Of a stretch of 64,000 bases of DNA, positions 11,193 through 22,374 are shown piece by piece; positions within the stretch are counted from its first letter, which is position 1; each line of letters opens with the position of its first letter. The stretch is from Marsupella aquatica. Its lineage: Eukaryota; Marchantiophyta. The notes beneath the pieces are model-generated. The model did no database searches and was not told the origin of the DNA. It saw only the letters and a program-made list of their open reading frames with translations. The translations under genes and the position numbers were made by a program. The stretch covers positions 21,018,001 through 21,082,000 of the forward strand of contig OZ316896.1 of NCBI GenBank assembly GCA_973895155.1. The letters run 5' to 3'.

Positions 11193-13124
11193 CTACATGT
11201 GATCGAAGCTTTTGAAACAACCGAAGATATCCTTCAGCAGTCCAGACCTCGAAGATGGGCATGTCAGCTGATGATTGACTTCCGAGGAGTTACAGAAGTG
11301 GGATGACCCTGACCTTCGGTGGGAATGGTGACCCCTTGGGTCAACTTCAGCATCGGTAGTAATTGGTTGTACATAGGGCCCCATGGGGTGCCCAAATTCA
11401 TCCTGCATCTGTTTTTCACTATACTTGACAAAACATGATTTACAGATCCACACACGGGAGTACCTATTCCTCCGCTTCGGATTTCTAAGCAACACCTGCC
11501 TGAGGTGAAACATGTTGTAGAACTCATCAGGCTTCCGCTCAGCAAGCATCAGCAACTCCTCCTTGATTGTGTCCATCTGTCGCCTTGTCTTTTTTGGACG
11601 ATGCCAAGGCCAGATTTTGGCACTTGGATTGGGATTCCTCCCAATCTGACTGCCAAGAGCTTTTGCAGCCCCAACGAAACCACATGTGTTACTTGTGATG
11701 TAAATTCTGTTGACTCCTGTCCTTCTCTTCAAGGCAGTCTCCTTTCTTCCCAATGTAGTAGGGCCATTGCTGGTGACATGGTAACTCGAGGAGAGTTCTC
11801 CAGAAGTGTCCTTCTCATCTTCAGACGGTGACTCATAAACTGGCTCCTCATCCCCCGAGGACTCGGACTCAAGATCTCTATCTACAAACTTGTGGTATGT
11901 GTTGCAAAAAATTGGTCTCCGCCTCCGGATTTCAATGCCCTCTGGTTCTTCGGCGCCCTCCTCTGGCTCAACCCTGTGACTCTTGAAACGATGGTTGCCA
12001 TTCCCATATTGGGCATGACAAAGGAGATGTAATCTATGGTTGAATTTCCCCAAACCCTGTTTGTGTGGTCGTTTCAAGTAATATTCAAACTCCTTGTATT
12101 CGTCTACAACCAAGGATTCGCGGGGTGTTTTTAGAGTTTCCAACCGGTGCTCAAGTCTGATGTTATTGTCTCTAAAGGCAACAGCCTTTTCCTTCAGCAA
12201 GCAGCAGCTGAGATTGGGCCAATCAAGCTTTACCCTGACCGTGAGCAGCGGATTCCTCAAGAAAGCAGTCACAATCTTCTTTGCACCGATACAGCTCACT
12301 TGATTATCCCGCAAATCCAACTCCTCCAGATGAGGCATCGCGTTTGTCCGAAGAATCTTCACCAGACTTGCCGCTCCCTTGTCTCTGATGTAGTTTTGTT
12401 GCAGAATGAGAATTCTCAAGCTGTCGATGGGCTTGTTCTTGAGTGCCCTCCCAATCTTCCTGATCCCATCATCTCCACTGTACACTTGCAGCTTCCAGCG
12501 GAGGCATTCTAAAGTGTGATTTCGCTTTTCATCGGTGGTACAAACTAGGCATCCCAAGCAGATCTTAAGGCTCTCCTGCAGTCTCCCACCGCCACACGAC
12601 CGTTTCATGAGCAAATCCTTGATCGTCTCTGCAAACATTCTGGCTGGTACCAACTTGGGCAGCGTCCCTGTTAAGTCCATCGTATCCAAATTTGGCAACA
12701 GGCCATCACTAAGGGCATCAGCAATGACGTCTGTGCCTTCTTCAGCTGTGGTTATTTGGTTATAAGACGAGAACTCCCAGAGGATGATCTTCTTCAACCC
12801 CGTGAGATAACCTGCCCGCAATGCGTTCAGCGTTGCCCTCGCCCCAGAATCTCCTGCATTTCCCTGCAGAAAGAGCACTTTTAGCTTTGGCAGCTGATTG
12901 CTCTCCAAAGCCCTTGCCAGCATCTTCGTCTCCTTTACATCAATGACGCTGCTCGACAAGTCCAGCCACTCGATCTCGAATTTCTTCTCCATCAGCTGCA
13001 CCTTCATGTGCTGGAGAGGAGCTCCCGAAGAACCATCCTCGAGTTCATGTGTTGTTTTATTCAAAACGGCCTTAGCATTCGAAATTTGAAGTTTCTCCTC
13101 AATTGCAAGTCCCTTCTCAGACAT
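11193..13124 (-). CDS. Leucine-rich repeat protein (ribonuclease-inhibitor-like LRRs), single exon
   Basis: An uninterrupted frame of 643 codons starts at the ATG read down from 13124. Residues about 50-295 carry ribonuclease-inhibitor-type LRRs; the clearest are LRILILQQNYIRDKGAASL (about 237-254) and LEELDLRDNQVSCIGAKKI (about 266-284). Repeats of this kind form a protein-binding horseshoe. Residues about 385-445 are acidic and serine-rich. A basic patch (PKKTRR, about 510-515) follows, then a helical stretch and a CKSC pair (561-564) that might join other cysteines in binding a metal. There is no signal peptide, membrane segment, NB-ARC or kinase domain, so it is not a standard NLR or receptor kinase. 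I do not recognise the C-terminal half. It lies head-to-head with ALG2, 2.2 kb apart. The role is unknown; a nuclear or cytosolic scaffold is a guess. Confidence 0.75.
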   Translation of the reverse strand: MSEKGLAIEEKLQISNAKAVLNKTTHELEDGSSGAPLQHMKVQLMEKKFEIEWLDLSSSVIDVKETKMLARALESNQLPKLKVLFLQGNAGDSGARATLNALRAGYLTGLKKIILWEFSSYNQITTAEEGTDVIADALSDGLLPNLDTMDLTGTLPKLVPARMFAETIKDLLMKRSCGGGRLQESLKICLGCLVCTTDEKRNHTLECLRWKLQVYSGDDGIRKIGRALKNKPIDSLRILILQQNYIRDKGAASLVKILRTNAMPHLEELDLRDNQVSCIGAKKIVTAFLRNPLLTVRVKLDWPNLSCCLLKEKAVAFRDNNIRLEHRLETLKTPRESLVVDEYKEFEYYLKRPHKQGLGKFNHRLHLLCHAQYGNGNHRFKSHRVEPEEGAEEPEGIEIRRRRPIFCNTYHKFVDRDLESESSGDEEPVYESPSEDEKDTSGELSSSYHVTSNGPTTLGRKETALKRRTGVNRIYITSNTCGFVGAAKALGSQIGRNPNPSAKIWPWHRPKKTRRQMDTIKEELLMLAERKPDEFYNMFHLRQVLLRNPKRRNRYSRVWICKSCFVKYSEKQMQDEFGHPMGPYVQPITTDAEVDPRGHHSHRRSGSSHFCNSSEVNHQLTCPSSRSGLLKDIFGCFKSFDHM

Positions 13125-15335
13125 TTGAAATGTAGAGTTCCTAGTCCTCTTGCTTGAACTTGATCTGAACCTGATTAAAGCTCCGGCTCTGTCAACTCCT
13201 CCCTCGATGCTTGCCTAAGGTTACTTTTCCGAAAATGTTCCCAGTCTTGCTTCTGTCAACGCCTATTTTGGACAATTCACGGTATAGTTTCGGTCGTTCG
13301 ACGTTTCTGCTGGCCTTAGTTGCTTCTACTAGACACCTTGGAGAGTGACATTGCATGCCCTCAACTCCTCTCGTGTACAGAGGTGTACAGATGGACCTAT
13401 TGGAGTGGCTGGACAGGAACCGTGGCCTAGTGCAATCGAAGTAGCGCATTTGGAAACCCAATTTCTGGATGGGTTGATGGAAGAAATCCTGTACTGAATG
13501 GTGAATGAGAGCGTAGTAACGAATGAGAGCGTGAACTGACTCTAAACTAAAAGTAAAGCGATTGGAGGAAGAATTTGTACAAGACGTACACTGAAAGGGA
13601 ATCGATGAGCTGATGGACACTTGGGAGAGCAGCTGAGCTATTGGAACGTACGGCCCCTGATTTTCGTCCTCTATTTGCAGGAAGGAGAGCATGCAATGCA
13701 GAGCCGCGAGCTTGGCTCTTCAATGGATTGGAAGGCGAGCATCAGAGAGACATTGCAATCACAAGCGCGTTGCAGACTCGTAGGAATTTCCACGCAATTG
13801 GTGAGTTCGTTCAGTCAGGAGGACAATGATCATCAAAAGCAGGTAAGAAGCCGCCGCACTCGCGTAAATTTCACGCGTTGTCCTTGTTCTCTTTCCTATG
13901 ACCTTCCTCACGCGATTTCGTATTCAAATGCTGGGCAAATTATTCCCCTCAATTCGTCACTGCAATCCTCATCCTATGCTAGACATTCGACGACGCCTAC
14001 AGTAGATTCGAATAAAAAATTGAATACTTTTACACTTCCCTTCTTTGCGCTCTTTCTTGACCCTCTTCGTGTATTGACATTTCTTGACCCTCGTCGTGTA
14101 TTTACATTTCTTGACCCTCTTCGTGTATTTACAGTTTAGGGCTTCCTTCTTTCGTCCAGATTTTGAACCTGGTTATGAATGATTGAGGAGGACTCGTCAT
14201 TGACAAGACAGTATTCCAATTCAGCCAGGCCATACCATACATTTCAAGTGAAACACTACTGCAATTGTGCGTCTTTGTTCTCTGGAGTATATCTCTTTCT
14301 TGTGGAAGGTCCTTCAAAGTTCTGTTTCTCCTTCCAGGTTCTTTCCCGAGTTTCCATGGCCAATGTACTGTATTGAAATATTTTGTTTCGACATGGTCAC
14401 GAGTGCTACATTCTAAATTACAGCTTCCATCACATTTTTGTATGCTATTTGTAACACATTTTTGTATCCTGTTTGTAAGTAACTGACCGAGTGAAACACT
14501 CTGGTACAGTACCTTCCAAACCCCACCGCCGCATCTTTTCCCTTGATGCAAAAAACTACTGTGAGTGCTTTTTCCGTCGTAGAGTGGGAATCGGGAAGAG
14601 TGACGGCAGCAGTACCGAACACCTACAGTAGATGCGGCGTCAGGGCGAAAAGGATTGTCGGTGTGAGCTAGGTAAGTACTCGATAGGCAGAGCCGGCCGA
14701 GGCACGTGAACCTCGAGAAACTTGTGCAGGGGTTTTAGTCGGGGCACAGAACGCTCTCGTTGGTGCAGGGGCGGTACCTCTCCTTGTACTCTCTCCTTTC
14801 TCTCTCTCAGTCTTTGAGAACGCTAATTTAATTAGCATTTTGTGACAGCTCCGCGCAGCAATCTTCCTGGCTCTGTCAGTTAATACTCTGTCTCGTTCAA
14901 GTCGCTCGCAACCAGGTCGAAGCCTTTCTCAAACTTCCGCAACGAATGCGTAGCTCTGCTCACACTCCGTCTTTTTTTTTTCTTTCGCACATTTGGCTTA
15001 GGCATTCTGTCAAAGCTCAGCACAGAAATCTTAGCTTTACAAATACTCCGTCCCTGCCCGGGTTTTTCGGGAATTCTGTGGTTTTTGAATTTGATGTACT
15101 AAAATTTCTGCAATGATGGTGGCTCCTGCAGTTCCCTTGAACGTCTCGGCAGCAATCGGGACTCCTTTCTTCCTCCAGACGGATGGACCATTTTGTCATC
15201 GAGAGCCCCCACTTCGCTCGGAAACTTGGGAACATTGATTGAGCGGAGAGGGCTTGCAGATATCCGAACGGAAAGGCGTCTTTCTTCTGTTTTTCTGGCG
15301 GAGGGTGGGGCTTAAATTGAAGGAGGCTTGGCACG
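13125..15335. promoter_or_regulatory. 2.2-kb region between the divergent LRR and ALG2 genes
   Basis: The region must hold the 5' ends and promoters of both genes. Open frames on both strands near 13192-13692 and 13621-14139 overlap one another and match nothing I know. A 27-bp minisatellite lies at 14053-14133. A pyrimidine-rich stretch near 14775-14815 and a T/C run near 14970 could belong to the ALG2 promoter. Confidence 0.4.
14053..14133. repeat. 27-bp minisatellite, three units
   Basis: Units start at 14053, 14080 and 14107. Each reads tttcttgaccctcttcgtgt followed by att(g/t)aca. Only a few bases differ between copies, so the array is fairly young. Confidence 0.85.
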
Positions 15336-18160
15336 ATGATAGAGCCTGTTTCTTCGCCAAAGCTGCGCATTGCACTATGTCATCCTGATCTTGGCATAGG
15401 TAGCCGTCCTTTAATACCCTTTGTATCAGCTGGCTATGTTTTTTCTAAGGTGGATGCTCAATGGGAGAGAACCAGGGGGATGTAATTGTGTTAACACGGA
15501 AAGTCCAATGGTGGTATTGAATCCATCAATGCAGCTAAGATAATACATCTCTTCTGCTCACCAACGGAATCCATTGAATTCATCAATGCAGATGAGAAGA
15601 TACATCTCTTCTGCTCAGCAACAAATCATTTGAATTCATCAATCCAGCTGAAAACTTACTTTCTTCTGCGCACCAACGAAATCCACCTGATCCCTCTTAA
15701 AAATGATCATTCAGCTGAATACTTTTTGCAGGCTACTGTTTGCTTTGCGTTTTCCTGGTTTTGAACAGGTTCAACACATGACGAATGTAATGAGTTTTCT
15801 TGGAATTTGTAAATCATGGTAGTAAATTAAGATCTTATCTGAACTTTGTTATTTTCTCAGGTGGAGCTGAGAGGCTGGTTGTGGATGCCGCCATGGAACT
15901 CACAGCACTGGGGCATGCGGTGCATATTTTCACTGCTCACCATGATCCGCATCACTGCTTTGAGGAGACGGTTGGAGGTACTTCTCTCTCAAATTTATAC
16001 AAATACGCTGATATGCACAGAGTTATAACCCGCTTTATGCTTTCTGATCATGACGCAGACCGTCTTTCCAAAGGTGCTTCATAAGACTCTGTCTGAACGA
16101 CATTACCTTGAAAGTCTAGAGGCATTGATATATTCACGCTTTTCCTGTGCAGGACACTTTCCTGTCACTGTTTATGGCGATTTCCTTCCAAGGAATATAT
16201 TCAACAAGCTTTATGCTGTCTGTGCCTATATGCGATGTCTATATGTAGCCATCTGCATGGTTCTCTTCTGGCCTGCATTTGATGTTGTCATCGTGGACCA
16301 AGTTTCCGTGGTCGTTCCCGTCCTGAAACTGAAGAAGCCATCCAAGGTTCGACTTGTATCAAACTCTCAGAAGTTGTCAGCTTCAATCTCTCCTGCAGTG
16401 GAATAGAAAATTGGGGATCCTAAATCTGATGTGTCGTTTACTTCGAAACTGTCAAACTAAAAGGCACTGACAAACTCAAGTGTCGTGCAGATCCTCTTCT
16501 ATTGTCATTTTCCTGATTTGCTGCTTGCACAAACCTCAACACGTCTACGGAAACTCTACAGGAAGCCAATTGACTGGCTTGAAGAGATGACCACTGGTAC
16601 CACTCAAGACCAGCGTTCTCTTTACAAGGCTAGAATAACATCCAGTCAACATTTCTTTGAAACTTGTGAAGGCTAATTAACGGTCTTTTTACCATCTGAA
16701 TAAGGTGTTTGTTTCTGGATTGGGACCTTCCAATGTGGCTATCAATCTGCAGGGAAAGCGGATCAGGTGTTGGTTAATAGTGAGTTCACTCTAAAGACCT
16801 TTGAAAAAACTTTTACTTCGCTTCATCGAAAGGGAGTTAAACCTTCCGTTCTCTACCCAGCTGTTGACATCAACCAGCCTGGCTGTGACGAGGTAGCACC
16901 TAACAATGGACAGGGTGCTGCTGCAAAGTATGTAATCTTTCATCCCTTACCAGACTTTAGAGGTTCTTCCCAGCGCTACCATCCTAGAAAATAATGATTC
17001 TTTTGTTCCTACAGTAGTTCTTGTAATTTTTTCCAAAATGAAATCTCTGGCGTTGTACATGCAGACCCATTTTCCTATCAATCAATCGATTTGAGCGGAA
17101 GAAGAATATCGGTCTAGCAATTTCGGCATTTGCCCTCGTCGTGGAGCATGTGGCAGACGATGTCAGGCTGGTTATTGCAGGTGAATTTTAGTTTAGATGG
17201 GAATAGTCCATATCTGGATTGCCTTTAGCAATGGAATGTTTCTGATTCAACAGTGCTGAACATTTCAGTTGCTGGGCTGGTGTCTGAACCTTTCTGTTAT
17301 GCTGAAGGCCATCATTCTGCATCAAACAAGAATTTCCTTCTCATTTCTTGTATATATAGAGTTCATTTTCGTATATGCGGTTCTGTCATCCAGGAATTGT
17401 TGGTGTTAGCCAGTTTGGACCGGCTGTTGATGTTATTATTTATGTTAATTAGGTGGTTATGACGACCTCCTCGCTGAAAATAGAGAACATCTGCAAGAGC
17501 TGAAGATTCTTGCCAAGGAGAAAGGAGTTCTGGACAGGGTTGACTTTGAACCATCGTGTTCGACATCTAGGAAGAATGCTCTACTCGCAAGTTGCATCTG
17601 TGTCCTTTACACTCCCATGGTATGTTGCAAGTCTTTTGTTTGAACAGCCTCCTTTGTCATCTGCTGCTTTTCTTTTCGCCGATAGAGGTACGGGACAGGT
17701 TTTTTTTATCTACAAAGTAGAGAGCAGCACCTAGGATTTTTCTTTCTGCTAGAATTAGGTGAATGAGATAGAAACATAGGAGGAAAAGCTTAGCCGACTT
17801 AAGAGGACAGTTAATAGTGGGTCAAATTACTTCACGAACAATACTATTCACTAAGAAAATTTTACTGAATTGCAGGGCGAGCATTTCGGAATTGTTCCAC
17901 TGGAAGCAATGGCAGCCAAGAAACCTGTGATTGCCTGCAATAGTGGTGGGCCAAAAGAGAGTGTCATACACACGGTGACAGGATTTCTTTGTGAGCCTAC
18001 AGATATAAGTTTTGCATCTGCTATGCAATTGCTTCTAAGGGAGCCGAGGACAGTAGAGACTATGGGATTGGCTGCAAGAAAGCATGTGGAACAGAATTTC
18101 TCGAGAACAGTCTTTGGGAAAAGGTTGAATTCAGTTGTTGAGAACCTAGTCAACAGGTAA
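15336..18160 (+). CDS. ALG2 alpha-1,3/1,6-mannosyltransferase, eight exons
   Basis: ALG2 adds the second and third mannoses to the dolichol-linked oligosaccharide on the cytosolic face of the ER, using GDP-mannose, for N-glycosylation. Exons are 15336-15399, 15861-15977, 16153-16346, 16491-16596, 16753-16927, 17065-17180, 17453-17619 and 17876-18160. Phases agree throughout and give 407 residues, normal for the family. The N-terminus has the family signature [17 protein letters not shown]. The block [14 protein letters not shown] is followed by a hydrophobic [18 protein letters not shown] segment, a membrane anchor in this family. [13 protein letters not shown] begins the second half. The GT4 E-x7-E motif is EHFGIVPLE (315-323), followed by [16 protein letters not shown]. 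The stop overlaps a good donor sequence (aacag/gtaact), so an alternative 3' exon is possible. Intron 1 contains a minisatellite. Confidence 0.93.
15518..15690. repeat. Minisatellite of about 57 bp inside ALG2 intron 1
   Basis: Three units start near 15518, 15575 and 15631. Each runs from tgaattcatcaatgcagctg through acatctcttctgctcaccaa to a caacgaaatccat-type end. Substitutions separate the units. The array makes up more than a third of the 461-bp intron and leaves both splice sites intact. Confidence 0.75.
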
Positions 18161-21100
18161 CTTACCTATGTTTTATTTGTAGAGGAGCGCTCTTTCTCCT
18201 TTTCTTTACATATACCAGAGTTGCCCCTTTCTAACTGGTCGGCGCTTTTGATTTCTTCACAGAGAATATCTACACCTCTTTCTTTTGGCACGGGTCGCTT
18301 TATTTCTAGATTATGGGGTGCACGTTTTCGTCCGACGGGGCACTGTATTGTGTCTCAAAATTGTGGGCCTGTCATATCCACAGAAATTAGTAGAGATGAT
18401 CATAATTGCCACAGGTGAGGTAAACCGGGAATCTCTTAACGTTTTATAGTACTTCATAGAACAAATGTACAACCCAAAGTCTTGTGCTCAGCTCCAAGAT
18501 CTTGTGGATTCTCGAGCTATTCAAGCTCAAATTTACAACTTGTCTCTTACTCTTGGAATGTTTTTTGCCTCTAAATCCCCAACTGAAATTCATTAAAAAA
18601 GCCAGCATACAACATGGGTGGCCCACAAGAGGGGGCTGGCACCCAGGGGGACCGAAGGTAGTGGTGCCCATAGAAACCGGAAAGGCCATAACCAGCAGAG
18701 AAGCAAGAGCAAAGACAAGGAAGCTAAAATAGTGATTCAACTACTGCAGCATGAGTGGTACACTCCGTGAGACCAGCCAGTGAGCAGGAACGGACGGGGT
18801 TCCTCACAGTGGGTCTGTGGCAGAATTCTCAGTTCCTTCGGTCAGATCTGCAGTGCAGCGTCTCCTCCTGAGCGGGGGACAAAATCATGGTGGGCGGGGA
18901 GAGACCAGAGGAACCTGAAGGATCTCATCATGAATTTCCCTTATTCGTCCCAGGTACCATAATCAAAAGAAATTTCATTCAATGCATCCCCAAAGTAGAT
19001 TTTAATGCCCGGATTTTGAATCTGACGCGCCCTGTCCCTACAAAGATAAATCCCTAGTTGGTGCGAGGATTTCTTAATTACTCTATGTGGATTCGATCTG
19101 GTGATACCCTTGGAGTGTTGATTGCACATTTTCAATTATGTCCTTTTCAAGACATTGTTTGCGCTGGTCTTTGGGGCGTCATTGTGCAAGAACCTTTTGA
19201 TTCTACTTCCATCTCAACCTGAACTCTTCCGTGGGTTCCTTTATAATCAAACATTCCGGTGAATTGTCATGTTTGTCTCATCTTTGTAAGTACATCTGTA
19301 TTTACTGTCCTCGTTTGTTTTTTCCCTTCGGAAATCGAAAATCGATTTGGGCAAGGGAGGTGGTAAGAGAGTGAGTAAAAATGCTTCCAGAGAGGAGTGC
19401 CATTGTGATTGAAGGCATTTGGGGCAGGGTGACAGGCGTTTCCTAGGTATGCAAAGGTCGACGATGAGGAATCTGGGGGGACAATTCGTTAGAAGGGTAC
19501 TGACAGGCTTCTTGAAGTGGGTACTAGGGTTATCAACGACCTTTTGACAGCACACCAACCAAATGACTTGGATTGAAAGAGTTTCCAAGGGAGTTGGCGG
19601 TGAGGTGGAAGCCCTGAACGATACCCAAACAATTTGTCCTAGGCAAAAGTGAAGGAAAGAAGCGGTCGTTAGTGTGTTGCTCGACACTGAATAAGTCCGT
19701 TTTTGCCTAAGTCTGTTGGATGTGAGGGCAGTCTATAAACAAAGGAGTTCTGTTCATTTGGGCTGAACGCGATGGCAGTATGTGAAACAATGGAGTTCTG
19801 TTTCATTTGGGTTGGATGTGAGGGCAGTCTACAATGAAGGTTGTTTCAATGAGATGACAACTGATATATTTCTATGCTGCGTAGGTTGTTCATTCTCACA
19901 ATGGCTGTCACAACATTTGCGTTAAATAATGATATGGTTATCAAATATCCAAACGACAAAAAATCCGTACTAGTTTACTAGTCAGTGATCTACGACACAA
20001 ATGCCATACACCTACTGTAGCTAGTTGCCAAATGTTTAGAGGAGAAAAATTCAACTGTTAAGCGTATATGATCCTTCACGACTTTTATTGAATAACGATG
20101 CCATTTTACTGTAGGTGTACGTAGAAATTGAGAAATTGTTCGACTTGTAACTTTGGTCAAAGTTTGCCGGTACATGTGTGTATACATGGAACTCATAACC
20201 CAGCACAGCCAGAGTGCAGCAGTTGCCTGACGGACGTTACGGAATGGAAAGTACCATCCAAAACCACGGTCCAATTTAATGTCATGTCCCATTGGGCGAG
20301 ATGTGTTCCGTCAGGCTTGTGGGAGGAGAGCGACAGCCCCGGCGACAGCCAGCTACTAAACTTGAAGGACGGTCGAGTCACATATAGATCTCTAGATCAA
20401 TTCCGGATAGAGGATTGAGAAGTATCCATATGATCGAATCGGACATCATTGGAGAGCTTGATGCGGGCTTGATTCAGGGAAATGATACCTTAGATGGCTG
20501 GTCACCAATCGAGCCTACTAATACAACAGAAACTTGCTCATTCCTTTAACTGCAATCCAGATTTCCTTGGATCCCGCTTGGATCATTTCTCTACTAATTT
20601 GGATTATTTCTCGTTACTAGCTTCTACTTTACACCTGTGCGCAGACTCAGTTGATGAGTTGGTAAGACTACGATCCTTCGAATTACCACATTGACATGTG
20701 TGGGTTGCGGAGATCGACACGGTGGGCATCGATCTGCAGGATGATGTTGAACCTTCAATTCGTTTGCGTTCTCCAAACAGTCAATTCGCATTCCTTTGCA
20801 GCAGTCTACTGATTTGCTATCAGGATTCGAGGATTTCATGTTTCTCCAGAATGATGAGCGAATTCACTGTACGTGCACTGAAACTGCTACAGTACTTCTC
20901 TGCTGATCAAGGTTCTTCCCCTATTAAATCTGACCGAGTCAAAACAGTTAACAGATCCAGTTAGGCAGCTATGCACATGAGCATCAGCAATTCAGCGATC
21001 ATGGTGCCGTAGCTTGGGCCTCACCAACTAAGTAATATTCGCTTCTTTCTTGGTTACAATTCCAAAACTGGACAACTGTCAGACTCCTATATACAGTAAC

Positions 21101-21735
21101 AGGAATATTTAACAATTTTCCCAACTCAGAACATGACAAGTGACTGAGTTTACGAACAGGTCAACCGAGGCTGTATCCTGTATCTTACTATGTTTCGTGA
21201 TATATTATTTCCGTCTGTTTCTCCTCGCCAGCTTCTTCCTGTACACTAGTACTTAACTACTTGCCTGCATGCATCATTGTACACATACTATCCCATTTGT
21301 GTCTGTTTCTTCTTGCAAGTTGCCGCATGTGAAATTATGTGGCTATATTTTGTCTCTCTCTCTCTCTTGTGGTTGGGGTCCCGAGAGCTCGCCCGAGAGC
21401 TTGCAGCTGGGCCAGCTGTTAGTACTAGAAACATGGATTCTTAACTTGGGACCAAATTATCCGCGCACACAATTATTTGTCTATTCTGTGGGGTCGGGTT
21501 ATGGAGAGGTGATTGACCGTCTACTGGCAGTGTGCTGGAGATCGACGAGGCTTTAAGCTTCACGATCTCGGGAGAATCGGATCTCCTTCACTGCAATACA
21601 AGAGTGCTTCATTGAGCGGACGGAACAGTCATTGGAATTGTGCCGAAGAATGCACCTCTGTCAGATTGTGGTAGCTTTGGTTTTCTGACGTTGTCACGTT
21701 ACTGAGAGATCTTAGCCTCATGAGAAGTATTGAAC
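18161..21735. other. Intergenic region without a recognisable gene
   Basis: It starts with the 3' end of the ALG2 transcript. Frames of about 80 to 146 codons near 18444-18740 and 19247-19687 on the minus strand and 20128-20418 on the plus strand have unremarkable composition, no recognisable domain and no supporting splice sites. A CT dinucleotide run lies near 21352-21366. A 12-bp imperfect inverted repeat (acacctactgta near 20009, its complement near 20108) encloses about 100 bp and may be a small mobile remnant. Confidence 0.45.
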
Positions 21736-22374
21736 ATATTGTAGTGTGTCAAAACCATACTGTTACTGTAGGTCCCTCACCACACCAATTATAGGGGTTT
21801 GGTCACAAAACTCACCACACCAAAAAGGTAAAGGTCTCACTTGGAGATGGGAATCCACAGACACGAGACCAAATAAAGGGGAGAATACAAGTGAAACCTC
21901 AGTAATCAATCACGTAAATAATGCATGCTTGGATGAACCTAGAGATATATTGTAGTGTGTCAAACCATACTGTTACTGTAGGTCCCTCACCACACCAATT
22001 AAAGGGGTTTGGTCACAAAACTCACAACACGAAAAAGGTAAAGGTCTCACTTGAAGATGGGAATCCAAAGACACGAGACGGAATAGAGGGGAGAATACAA
22101 GTGAAACCTCAGTAATCAATCAAGTAAATATATAATGCATGCTTGGATGAACCTAGAGACATATTGTAGTGTGTCAAACCATACTGCTACTGTAGGCCCC
22201 TCACCACACCAATTAAAGGGTTTGGTCACAAAACTCACCACACGAAAGAGATAAAGGTATCACTTGGAGATGGGAATCCAAAGACACTAGACCAAATAAA
22301 GGGGGAGAACACGAGTGAAAACCTCACTAATCAATCAAGAAAATAAAAAAATTAAGCTTGGATGGACTTTAGAG
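21736..22374. repeat. Tandem array of three units of 211-214 bp
   Basis: Units start at 21736, 21947 and 22161 with atattgtagtgtgtcaaa. They continue through ccatactg(t/c)tactgtagg, cctcaccacaccaatta, a ggtttggtcacaaaactcac block, 'gagatgggaatcca' and 'gcttggatga'. Copies one and two are closest; copy three has more substitutions and decays at its end. Confidence 0.88.

Noticed and set aside
13192-14139. Overlapping 166- and 172-codon frames between the LRR and ALG2 genes
   Set aside because: They overlap on opposite strands, lack any recognisable domain, and one runs into the 27-bp minisatellite.
19247-19687. 146-codon minus-strand frame
   Set aside because: No known motif, unusual composition and no splice context; treated as chance.
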